From NCBI GenBank assembly GCA_037447655.1, contig JBBHKE010002142.1, positions 13,658-63,692 of the forward strand: DNA of 50,035 nucleotides. The letters run 5' to 3'. Both the position numbers and the translations under genes were made by a program. This document shows, one piece after another, positions 34,690-43,832 of this stretch; position 1 is the stretch's first letter, and each line of letters begins with the position of its first letter. Origin of the DNA: Zygnema cylindricum (taxonomy: Eukaryota > Streptophyta > Zygnematophyceae > Zygnematales > Zygnemataceae). The notes under the pieces were generated by a model. It saw nothing but the letters and a program-made list of their open reading frames with translations. It was not told the DNA's origin and searched no databases.

Positions 34690-35220
34690 AACAATATCGG
34701 TGGAGTCTTTGAACATCTCTGAAGGAGTTGATGCAGCGTACACGCAATAACATCCTGTCAGTGGAACGATTATTTTTCCCCGATTACATAAATCTAAGAG
34801 GGCCACCACTTTGGTGCCCTCGGGATCCTCCGAGTCTGAAACTGTAAATTGTTCTTTCCATATGCTCAACTCCATGTTCAACCTTGTCCATGTAGCCATA
34901 CCCAGATGAATTCCAAATTGCTTACCTTCCACGACGAGGAAGAGGAGCTGACTTTGTACGTGTTGGCCTACGTCATCCGCAGATTCGATTTCTATTGCTT
35001 TAATGATGAAATATACTGGTTGGCTCCCACTGCTGACCATACTTAAGCATATGTCACTTCGACTAATTTTTGGCCTGAGTTCCTCGGGCATTTTTTGTAT
35101 TGCTGAGGTTGTGATGAGGTTAGGGAGAGCTCGGGTATCCACCACTTTATCATAAAATCCGTCGTATCTATTAAGTTTAAAATTACCTGTCCAGGTAAGA
35201 ATAAGAGCCACCTACAAGGC
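34690..35220 (-). pseudogene. Gypsy retropepsin-like protease region
   Basis: The minus-strand frame from 35,211 contains VVDTRALPNLITTSAIQKM. The DTR (35,139-35,131) stands where the catalytic DTG/DSG of a retropepsin is expected, followed by the usual hydrophobic alpha-helical stretch. Further on, VVEGKQFGIHLGMATW and VSDSEDPEGTKVVALLDL continue without a motif I know, leading into the methyltransferase. Gly-to-Arg would inactivate the protease. Assignment rests on position and the DTx-ALPNLI pattern. Confidence 0.6.
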
Positions 35221-36200
35221 CTTATAATCTTAATCCGCCATCGAGGTTTGTGGTTCGCCGACATGAAGACTATTTTGGGTGGTTTTGCCAATGCGACCCT
35301 TTCCCTGCTGGTGTGAATCTATTACCCCAGTGCGTGATTGAGGATTTTTTTGGGAAAATTGTAGGAGGAAGCTAGCGTTTTGACGTGAGTCAGGGCGTAG
35401 AGCATCAGGTGTCGTACTTGCATAACTCTTGGTTTGGAGGAAGGAGGTTGGGCTTTAGACGCTGAAATGGGTGAGTCCTCGTCTTCCGATTCTCTTATTC
35501 CCCCTCCCCTACTTCCTCACTCTCTGCGTCAGAGTTCCCTGTTGGAGGTGTAATTAGCGGATTTGTTGATGGTCTTTCAGCCAAGTATCAGTTGAACCAT
35601 TCCTGATCGGTTTCAGTGGTCGAAGCATCCTTTTTTGGCTATGGTTTCTTCTAATCCTCGCAACCGAGAGGAAGTTTTTTGGAGCACGAGGAGGCAGATG
35701 GGTCGGTTTTAGACCCAACCCATTGTCACTATTCAACACGACAGCTCGTAGTGTGAAAGATAAAGGTCCAACGGCCTTGCGGCTATGGTCTTTTGATTCC
35801 ATCAGCTGTTTGTCCTTTCTCTGTGAGGACGTGGTAGAGTAGAGTTGCATGTGATTGTCCCCTACTGCGACGTTCCTGGCTCCGGACAGCAATGTCCGAA
35901 CATGATGAGGCGTTACAGGCTTTATATCCGTACCCATGAGGTCATTATCATCTCCACCCACCGTGGTCTACTGTTCCACCTCCGTTAGCTTTTGTAGCAG
36001 TTCTTGTTTCTGTTTCTACAATTTTTGAGCAGGCGTCAAATGTCGAGGTGTGTGGGCATTTGATCCCCAAGGGCAGAGCAGCCAATTCTTCCTCCATGGC
36101 AGCCAATCTGGGACTGAGAGTCTAAATCGGATCCACTAATCTATCAATATTACTTTGGTGGCACAGAAACGTCGAACCTGGACCTAAGGTAATAAATGAA
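35221..36200 (-). pseudogene. Gag-like 5' part of the gypsy element, poorly resolved
   Basis: Upstream of the protease the minus strand has one longer frame (35,961-35,554) rich in Arg, Lys, Ser and Pro, with no zinc knuckle I can identify. Its position before protease and basic composition fit a decayed gag. A host sequence is possible. Confidence 0.35.
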
Positions 36201-36530
36201 CTAGAAGCCGATTGGACCTAAATTAAAGTCTGACTGACGTCAAACAACATTATCTAGATTGCAATCCCAAAAGTTACGTGCCAATCCACAAAGTACCCTC
36301 CGCTAAGGACGTTTGAAACTGCTTCCAGGTGAGGAAATTACAATCTTGGGAAAGGATTAAATTGGTCGTCCGGCATGCATTAGGCGTACACCAAATTGCG
36401 TCGGGCTCTGTGTGAAAAATAGAGGGATCTCGTCCGGACCGTTACACCTCAATATCCGTACCCTGGTGACTGTGCAGGGAAAAAGGGTTCCGAAAATTCT
36501 GGTAATATGGAAATATGTCGACAAGGCACA
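36201..36530. other. Boundary stretch between gypsy remnant and copia fragment
   Basis: No gene, LTR end or primer site that I can recognise. It could hold the eroded gypsy leader or unrelated DNA. Confidence 0.3.
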
Positions 36531-36851
36531 CGAGCTTCACATTGGTGGGTTGTTTAGTAGATAGGGGTTGTGAGAGGGGTTTAAGACTTAGAGAAGATAG
36601 GAGGTAGCCGCCTCTCTCTTAGAGAGCTTGTATAAATCTTTGCATCTTTACCACTATATATTAATTGTGTGGGTGGGCGTTTTTTGTGATTCTTTTTGCT
36701 GCAGACTTAATAAAGTTCAGACTACACAGGGGCGCAGTCATGTTACCTATTTGCCTTCTTGGGTAGTCGTGATCTTAACTGAAAGCGGGTCAGTCAAACC
36801 TGCTTAGAGGCTTCCTAAATTCTGTAGTCCAATGGGGGATACAAAATCACA
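36531..36851 (+). repeat. Partial copia LTR (3' portion), plus strand
   Basis: It begins around TTTAGTAGATAGGGGTTGTG and runs to TCACA at 36,851, followed by the primer site. It shares the GATTCTTTTTGCTGCAGACT and CTACACAGGGGCGCAGTC segments with the LTRs at 22.6 and 42.1 kb. The upstream part of U3 is missing. ATG at 36,832 starts Met-Gly-Asp-Thr-Lys-Ser-Gln, read straight into gag. Confidence 0.75.
36631..36637 (+). promoter_or_regulatory. Candidate TATA box in the partial LTR
   Basis: TATAAAT follows CTCTCTTAGAGAGCTTG, the same arrangement as in the solo LTR at 22.56 kb. Confidence 0.4.
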
Positions 36852-37601
36852 AGTTATGGGCCCACGCCTTATGGTGCCCATGTTCAACGGATCTGGGTTC
36901 ATTTATTAAGAAGCCATGATGATAGAGGCTTTGTGTGAAAAACGATACTAGGGTATTATTAGTGGACAAGTGAAAGGTCTACCTCAAGGAACCCCACCAG
37001 GGTTTGGTGGAGTGAGGTTTCTGCAGTAGTATCTGCTCTAACATAGGAGGCAGACGATGGGGACAATAGTGTGTCCAAAAAAAGGAAAGGGAACGAGACG
37101 TCTCTTACTCCTATTGCCACAACACCCACAGCGGCCGCCGTAAAAACCAAAAAAAATAATATTCAAACGTGGAAATACACAAACATGGCTGCCAGGCATT
37201 TCATTCTGAGAAACCTAACTTAAGCCTTAGCAACCTCACATCTTCACATATTTAAAGCCGAGGAGTTGTGGGTGACTTTAGTGGATATCTATAGAGCTAG
37301 TTCATTCGATGAGTCCTAGTTGGCCGAGAAAAGGTTAAAGGATTACACTTACAAAGGAGGAAAAATGTTAGACTACTCTAATGATCTCTCTTGTTTGTAT
37401 ATAGAGATGAAGAGTGGCGGGAGGACAAGTACAATGAAGATGAAAGTCAACACCCTCATCATGAAGTTGCCTGATGAGTATGGGAACATAGTATACCAAG
37501 TGTAGGAAATGGATGACAGTACTTGGAAGTGGAATACAGTGGTTCAGATGATCTTTGTGCATGAGAACACGATTGAGATTCGGAGAGGAGGAATGAGCAT
37601 T
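36832..37601 (+). pseudogene. Copia gag fragment between opposed LTRs
   Basis: Same gag as element E (TWKYTNMAARHFILRNL, DYTYKGGKMLDYSNDL, LIMKLPDEYGNIV). TAA at 36,907-36,909 replaces the conserved Trp, with ATG six bases later. TAG 37,316 replaces a Gln, and TAG lies at 37,503. The sequence stops at 37,601, where an LTR in the opposite orientation starts. Zinc knuckle, protease and polymerase are absent. Confidence 0.85.
36852..36865 (+). promoter_or_regulatory. Primer binding site, half-tRNA-iMet type
   Basis: AGTTATGGGCCCAC directly follows the LTR end. GTTATGGGCCCAC is complementary to the initiator tRNA-Met anticodon arm and is also read as gag codons Val-Met-Gly-Pro. Confidence 0.75.
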
Positions 37602-38190
37602 TGCAATTCCGTGTCCCCCATTGGACTCCAAAATTCAGGAAGCCTCTAGATAGAATTTGACTAACCCACTTTCAACTAGGACAACTGCTACCCAAGCAGG
37701 CAAATAGAAAATTTGACAGCACCCCTGTGTAGTCTAGACTCCCATGAGTCCATAGCAAAAAAAATCATTGAAAATGCCCAACCAGGCGTTTAGTTACGAA
37801 GTGGCAAAGATGCCAATATGTATACAAGCTTGTTGGGAGAGAGGCGGCTACCTCCTCAATCCTCTAATTCATATACCCCTCTCACAACCCCTATCTACTA
37901 ATGTACGAACTAATCAAAATATTGTACAGTATAGAAAGGTACTCCGACCGATGTACTTTTTGTACGGCCTGTGTACAACAAGGCCATGGAGTGGACGTCT
38001 TTCTCTTCTGGACTTGTCCTCACGCTCCCCGGGATTCCCGCTTCCAATGACATATTGCAAGGTGTCGCCGGGTCATGTCACGTCCAAAAAACCGCCAAAG
38101 CGGTCATTCATGGATCTCGGCGATGATATGGGCAGTCGGATCCAAACCAGCTTTAATTGCTCGTCGTTCAAAAACAAATGTATATGCCCT
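37602..38190 (-). repeat. Partial copia LTR, minus strand, inverted relative to the gag
   Basis: On the minus strand it ends ...CAATGGGGGACACGGAATTGCA at 37,602, matching the LTR end at 36,832-36,851. It shares the GCACCCCTGTGTAGTCTAGACT and CCTCTCACAACCCCTATCTAC segments in reverse complement. To the right it fades beyond about 38,190, so the U3 end is missing or too diverged. With 36,531-36,851 it makes a pair of inverted LTR pieces. Confidence 0.75.
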
Positions 38191-39216
38191 TAAGACCCAT
38201 ATTGTATTGGCCGCAAAATGAAATAAAATAGGAACAGGGTTGAGTTGCACATCGATCGATAGAGAATTAAACGACATGTCTAAATTTTGAAAAAAAATCG
38301 GACAAAAAAAAATATTTATGAGAGTTTTGAGGGACTTTTTATTTAAACCGTCAGATTTGGACGATCGGACGGTCGCTGGTCAAAGAAGGCGATTTAAAAA
38401 GATCACATGAAAATCCATAACACAACTTACGAAAGGACAATCTGTCATATTAGCGTCTACAATTTTGAGGACCACACTAAATAAAGCCTCAAATTGGCCA
38501 ACCAGGCAGTATGGGACGATAAAAAAAAAAAAATACCACACTGCCAAAAAAATTACCAAAACCTACGGTAGAATTTTTGTTTGGTTGCCCGTCCGCATAT
38601 TTTTTTTTCCCGGTTTTTTTTCCCGGTTTTTTTTCCCACGGAATGTCATCCTACGCCGTGTCAGTTCGCTAAAAAAATTCGTCCGGCGGCGTGCGTTGTA
38701 CTTTGATCTTACGTCAGATTCGGACGTTCGTACAAGAGTGTGCACGACGCACACACATACAGTATGCCTACGTTGCGCGAGTTTTGTGCAAAGTTTTGTG
38801 CGCCTACCAAAGGCCTACCATAAAAAAGCCTACTTTTGAACTATGCCGCAAAGCGTTTCCTTTTTCGTACGGGCAAGTGGCTCATATCACAACACGCTAG
38901 TTCACGTAGGCTAGCGTCACGTGCCAGTTCACGGAGGACAAAAAAAAGTACCGTTTCCATACCATACCGTTTTCCCCTTTTTCAAGAGTGAACCATGCAT
39001 ATGATGTTGATTCATCGATAGTGTGGCTCGATTGCGTCACATGTGACGACGCGCATTTTTTTCATTTAATTTCTTTTGATAATTTTACGCCGGTTCATTT
39101 TATTATAATGTACAAAGTTTATTTCGTTTCGTGCGTTTTATTATTTCCGTACAAGACTTATAGTATTGCAGTTTAAAGAGGTTTCGTTTCAGTTTGCGTC
39201 AAAGTTCAATGTAACG
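38191..39216. other. AT-rich intergenic DNA
   Basis: No gene recognised. It contains a small tandem of TTTTTTTTCCCGG units at about 38,601-38,638. The open frames (for example 38,465-38,839) overlap on both strands and look random. Confidence 0.4.
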
Positions 39217-40000
39217 CTTAGGGTGCGTCACTGTGTGCTTAAGTAAGGGTTTTTTTCTGTAATTTTCCTGTAAAACTTAGAGCCATACCACGTAAGTTTC
39301 AACCGTACAATAAAATAGAAAAGAAAAAGTACATTTTGCGTCATCATCGAATTTAAAATGTACCACATCTTGTCGTCTTGTGTTCTTCGACCCACTTCGA
39401 CGGCAAAAAACGTCATCTTCAACCTTATCTTTAAAATACAGGGCCGATGTGTTTTAAAATTAGGGATTTTCTATAAACAAATAGGAACATATATTCGCGC
39501 GTGCCATATTTTTGGAAATTTTCAAACGATTTCAAGCGACGTGGAAGTGTACACGATTCGCTATGTTTTATCCGTTTTTGTTTAATACGACAAAGAGAAG
39601 TACACAGTTTGTTTTGTTTTGTCCGTTTCCATCCGGTACGGGATTTTTTTTTTGTAGGGGTCTCAAGGTTTCGATGCCATTTCACGTCGAGCCGACAATA
39701 GACGCAAAGTCAAAACGCATCTTCTTCAACCATGAAACGGCACAGGCTGGAGGGCGGTAGGTCTACAATGTCACGAAATTCACGCGACGTCACAAGCAGT
39801 TACGAAAAAATAACGTGCGTCATCACAAATTGTAGACGTTGACAACCGTCATGGGCATTGTTGACGTATACAATCGTCACGCCCTAAGTGACAATTTCGT
39901 TTGGTACACATAGGGACACCCGAAACCCGAGTCCGCCGGATCTGCGCTAAAAAACAAAAAAAAATCTCTAAGTTTGAAGTACATAGAGACGCACCCTTAG
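39217..40000. mobile_element. Candidate non-autonomous TIR DNA transposon, 784 bp
   Basis: Left end CTTAGGGTGCGTCACTGTGT and the reverse complement of the right end, CTAAGGGTGCGTCTCTATGT, match at 17 of 20 positions. Similarity weakens into a T-rich stretch on both sides. A 3-bp ACG flanks both ends (39,214-39,216 and 40,001-40,003). A 3-bp duplication with such TIRs would suit PIF/Harbinger or CACTA-like transposition, but the motif alone cannot decide. No transposase frame. Confidence 0.55.
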
Positions 40001-40384
40001 ACGACTAAATTTCAATTTTGCGGATAAGTTTATGACTTAATGTCCAACGTGCTCTCACTGTGGAGCTCACGTAACCACAAAAAATGACAGTTTGCAACAC
40101 TTTTATTTACATGTGGTTGCCGCAGTTTTATTACCGTAAACATGCGCCGGCCGTGTGAATTGCTATTTTTTTTATGACGGTCGACGTTCGCAAGCGCAGC
40201 AAAAGTTTAAGCGATTGAAAGAATATTTTGAATGTCAAAGCTGTCCAACCGATTGACCGTCAAATTTATACTTAACGGTACTTTACTTGTACCAATGTGT
40301 ACTTCGAACGTACCATTTTTGACAAAATGACGTAAGTGACTGTGCGCAACCAAAATAGTCACTACCATGATCAATTCCGTGAAT

Positions 40385-40573
40385 ATATTAATGTTTATTT
40401 TCATATGGCAAATATTCCATTTTTGTTGTTTACAAATTAGCATAAACGCCGAAATTAGAATACAAGTTTTTTTTGAAAAATTTCAAATTCTTAATTAGCA
40501 TCAATTAGAGTAAATTTTCTTTAACACTATTTAAACTTTGACACTAATAACGATTCGCGGTGAATTGTTCTCG
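40385..40573 (-). repeat. Half copy of the GTAC-core foldback repeat (inverted)
   Basis: The reverse complement of this stretch matches 745-935 at about 90% by eye, including the AATAGTGTCAAAGTTTAAAT and TTCTAATTTCGGCGTT segments. As at 745, the sequence loses similarity at the end of one arm. It is non-coding. Confidence 0.65.
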
Positions 40574-41286
40574 GTCACGGGGTGCAACCCACTAATCCGT
40601 GTGTAACGTACTGATATCTTGTTCATAATAAAGCTTTGTTTGACGACCGCAACGGAATGACGTTCGATCATAGTTGTTCAAATTGCGCGTTTTTTTCATT
40701 TTTTCGGATTTTTACGTATTATTCGTGACTTTTGAAAAATCGCAAAAAAGCACGATGTACTTTCTGTCTGGTAAACTGAACGGCCAATTCACGTAAACTA
40801 TAAGGAATATTACGGTAACTGTACGGTTTTTTATGACAGATGTAAGGAATTTGACAAAAAGATACGCTGCACGTATTAGTACATTTTGTCCGTTAAACTG
40901 AACAGAAATTTCACAGTTAATGTTCGGAATTTTATCGTTCATGTACGGACAATTTCGAAAAGAGACGTTGCAGCGTCACACTATTTGCGCGCGGTGTTTG
41001 AAATGTGGACGAACGTCCGTTCATGTACGGCTAGAATTTCATTAACGATTTTTACGTTTTTTTAAATCGACCTCTCTGGTTTTTTCATATTATTCGCTCG
41101 TTTGAATCTTGTGTTAAATACGATATAAAACAACTATGCTTTCTATAATGTAGGGATCTCGTTTCACGGACAAATGTTATTTATAGAATTTGTCGAAACA
41201 ACGTTCTGAAATAGTACTCCAAAGTACAGTTGTGTGTATTTTTCCCAAACGGGCCAACGGTAACCCGAAGAGTTGACATCACAATG
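40574..41286. other. AT-rich DNA with a diverged 70-bp duplication
   Basis: No gene seen. Two 70-bp stretches (40,757-40,826 and 40,879-40,948) share GTAC at the start, TAAACTGAAC in the middle and TGTACGG at the end, and look like an old duplication. The frame 40,712-40,942 (minus) overlaps them but has no motif. Confidence 0.4.
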
Positions 41287-42462
41287 TGTTGATATTTGTG
41301 TATTTTCTAGGTCTGTAAATAGGATAGAAAAAGTCAGAGGCAGTCTGCTTCTAACTCCCCTCTCTAACCCCCCGCACTTGTTGTATTCACTAAAGGCTGG
41401 ATAGAGAGCTACAGCCATGGTTGCCTAAGCTCTCTAGAGAAGACAAGGGGTAAATTAGGTAGACTTACCAAAAGTTAGTTGACGGACCCAAGAATTGATC
41501 CTAATACCTGCCGTCTATCAGTTAATTATAGCCGGTAGCTTTAATCGTTTAGTCTAACGCTACTATTAAGACATATAAGGTTTGATAATTATTTAATTTG
41601 TTACACGTAGACTTTATCATTTAACTAGAAATATATACGTAGTGCATAGATACAGTTATATAAAGTATGAAGTACGATACGGTTACGAAATAAATACCGC
41701 GCATTTTGTCTGACATCAAAAAGAATACCGTGCAAGTATTTATGACGGCTACGATTGAAATCCGGATTTGATCAGACGGCCGCAAAGGATGTCGAGATCG
41801 CGGAATAGGATTTTGGCGGTTTGCGATCACCGCCACATCGAATGACACGTGGCAAAACCACATTGGATTGCGGCAACTCCGGGGATTACGGAAACGAATC
41901 CGGATATGACATGTGTCGACATTTTGGCCATGTCGTACGATGGCCGTACAAAAAGTACACCAGCACCTGTACTTTTATGTACGACATAGTATTTTAATTT
42001 GCCGTACTTCAGTAGATAGAGTTTTAGAGGGAGATAGGACTTAGAAAAATTTGGTAGATAGGACCCTCTCTCTGAGTGAGCTTCTGTACAAAAGGTCATC
42101 TTTGACCATTCATAACAATCAATTTACTTAACCATTTTCACTGATTCTTTTTGCTCCAGACTCTGAGGAGTCCACGCTACACAAGGGTGTAGTCGGTCAG
42201 ACTTTTTGCCTGCCAGGGTGGCTGCATTTCTAAGGGAAAGTCAAAGAGGGTGAATGTGTCCAATACCCATATTCTAACTTTGCATTCTGTGGTGGAACTG
42301 AGCACACAGAAAGTCTTATTTCACAGGGGTGAAGCTAAAATGGGTTTGTGATTGTCAAGGGGTCAGTCATTTGGGTTTATATCAACTTGGAGTCGGCACT
42401 ATCTAGATAAGCTTCTTTTGGATCTGCCTACTCTGAGGGCTATTGGAGGTCTCAGAGTTTCA
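41287..42462 (+). repeat. Solo LTR of the element-E family, plus strand
   Basis: 1,176 bp, TGTTGATATT to GAGTTTCA, matching 21,773-22,939 along its length and E's LTRs in reverse. No internal region follows on either side. I see no convincing 5-bp duplication (CAATG left, GTTCA right), so it may come from recombination between elements or be an eroded insertion. The gag-start ATG of the family is TTG here (about 42,443). Confidence 0.82.
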
Positions 42463-42765
42463 GTTCACCTTGTCGGCGTGGTGTCAGCGACCACTTTAGA
42501 AATCTAATGTACGGCCTGTGTATAATGTAGCCGTTCACTTGTCGATTTTACAAGTGCGCCACGGTGTATGTCAATTACCGTCATCAGAATATTGACGGGA
42601 AAAGGTGGACAAGCGTGCAGGGTGCAGATTGAGAAAATGACCTCAAAATTGTGAAGTTCGTGTGCGGTTTACTACAGTACTTTTACTTTTTGGCGGGCGT
42701 TCACCTTAGTTGAGGGCGTCCACATAAGTGGGTCCACGCTGTATGAAATGATGTCATCACCATAT
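42463..42765. other. Unassigned 303-bp spacer between two LTRs
   Basis: No gene or repeat is recognised beyond GCGTTCACCTT appearing near 42,698 and GTTCACCTT at the start. If element E inserted into a host gene (see 49,178-49,343), this spacer would be the continuing host sequence. Confidence 0.35.
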
Positions 42766-43818
42766 TGAAACTCTGAGACCTCCATAAGTCCTCAGAGTGG
42801 ACAGCTTCCAAGAAGCCTCTGGGATAACTCTTACCCCTTTGTGTTTCAGCAAAAAACATTGCCGCCCTGGCAAACAAAAACTCTGATCACCTCCACCTCT
42901 GTGAAGGTAAGACTCGCTTGAATCTATAGCAAAAAAAAATCTCTGAATTTGCTCCCCTGAGCAGTAAGTTATGGAGGGTCAAAGTTGACCTTTTGTACAG
43001 AAGCTCTCTGTGAGAGAGGGTCATATCTCCTAATTTTTCTAAGTCCTATCTCTCTCACAGACTCTATCTACTGATGTATGGAACCAATCAGGTTACAGTT
43101 CCGTATGTAATAGTACAGTTACGCGTGTACTTTCTGTACGGACATTGTACAACATGGCCTAAATGTTGACACATGTCATATCCAGATTCGGTGCTATAAT
43201 CTCCGGAGATACCACGATCGAATGTAATGTAGCCACGTGTCATCTGATGTGGCAATGGTCACAAACCACCGAAATCTTCTTCCGCAATCTCGGCGCTAAT
43301 TCCGGCTGTCTTATTAAATTCGAATTTAGTCGTAGCCGTAATAAATACATGCGCAATATTCGTTTCACCTAAGAAAAAAATGCGCGGTATTGATTTCTTG
43401 TCCGTACTGTATTCCGTACTTATACATTACCGGATCTATGTATCCCGTAAACAAATAAAGTTAAATGATTTATCCTACGTATACATGTTTAAATAAATAT
43501 CAAACTATATAGTACGTAACACTAGTTCTAGACATAACGGCTAAGGCTACCGGCTACCGGCTGTCTACCCGCCGGTAGGTACAAGGATCAAATCCTGTGG
43601 CCTGCACATACCTTTTAGAAACATAAACCCCTAACTAATAAATTAGCCGTAAACCTTTGGATAGCCTTGGTAGCCATGGCTCTAGCTCCCTCCCAAGTTC
43701 TCACTAATTGCAACAAGTTTGAGAGTGGGAGAGAGAAGTTAGAGGTAGACTGTCTCTGCTTCAACCTATATTTCTATTTAGACCTAGAAATACTAAAAAT
43801 GGACCATTAATTTCTACA
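42766..43818 (-). repeat. 3' LTR of element E
   Basis: 1,053 bp. On the minus strand TGTAGAAATT at 43,818 to GAGTTTCA at 42,766. The CA terminus is intact, and ATG plus Glu-Val-Ser-Glu-Phe codons lie at its end, an orphan gag start. Confidence 0.9.
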
Positions 43819-43832
43819 CTCTCCTTATTTTC
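43819..43832 (-). promoter_or_regulatory. Polypurine tract of element E
   Basis: On the minus strand GAAAATAAGGAGAG lies immediately before the LTR start TGTAG and overlaps the end of the pol stop TAG (43,834-43,832). Confidence 0.7.

Larger units (their letters stand above)
31130..36200 (-). mobile_element. Ty3/gypsy retrotransposon remnant carrying a DNA methyltransferase
   Basis: Minus-strand order: gag-like region, protease, C5-cytosine methyltransferase, reverse transcriptase, RNase H, integrase start. Integrase after RT identifies gypsy. The integrase is cut after its first catalytic block by copia LTR1, and the remaining integrase and 3' LTR are not in the window. No LTR or primer site can be defined upstream near 36.2-36.5 kb either. 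All modules carry stops and frameshifts. RT/RNase H wording is typical of moss and other seed-free plant gypsy elements as I know them. Confidence 0.88.

Noticed and set aside
38465-38839. 124-codon ORF as a gene
   Set aside because: Low-complexity Lys/Phe/Arg composition caused by A/T runs, overlapping frames on the other strand, no motif.
39431-39760. Overlapping ORFs of 66-84 codons on both strands
   Set aside because: They lie inside the candidate TIR transposon, contradict each other in strand and show no transposase motif.
745-40573. A 40-kb giant transposon bounded by the two inverted 190-bp matches
   Set aside because: Other copies of the same arms occur at 1.3, 2.3 and 3.5 kb, so this is a dispersed foldback family. 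No transposase or polymerase of a giant element is seen between.
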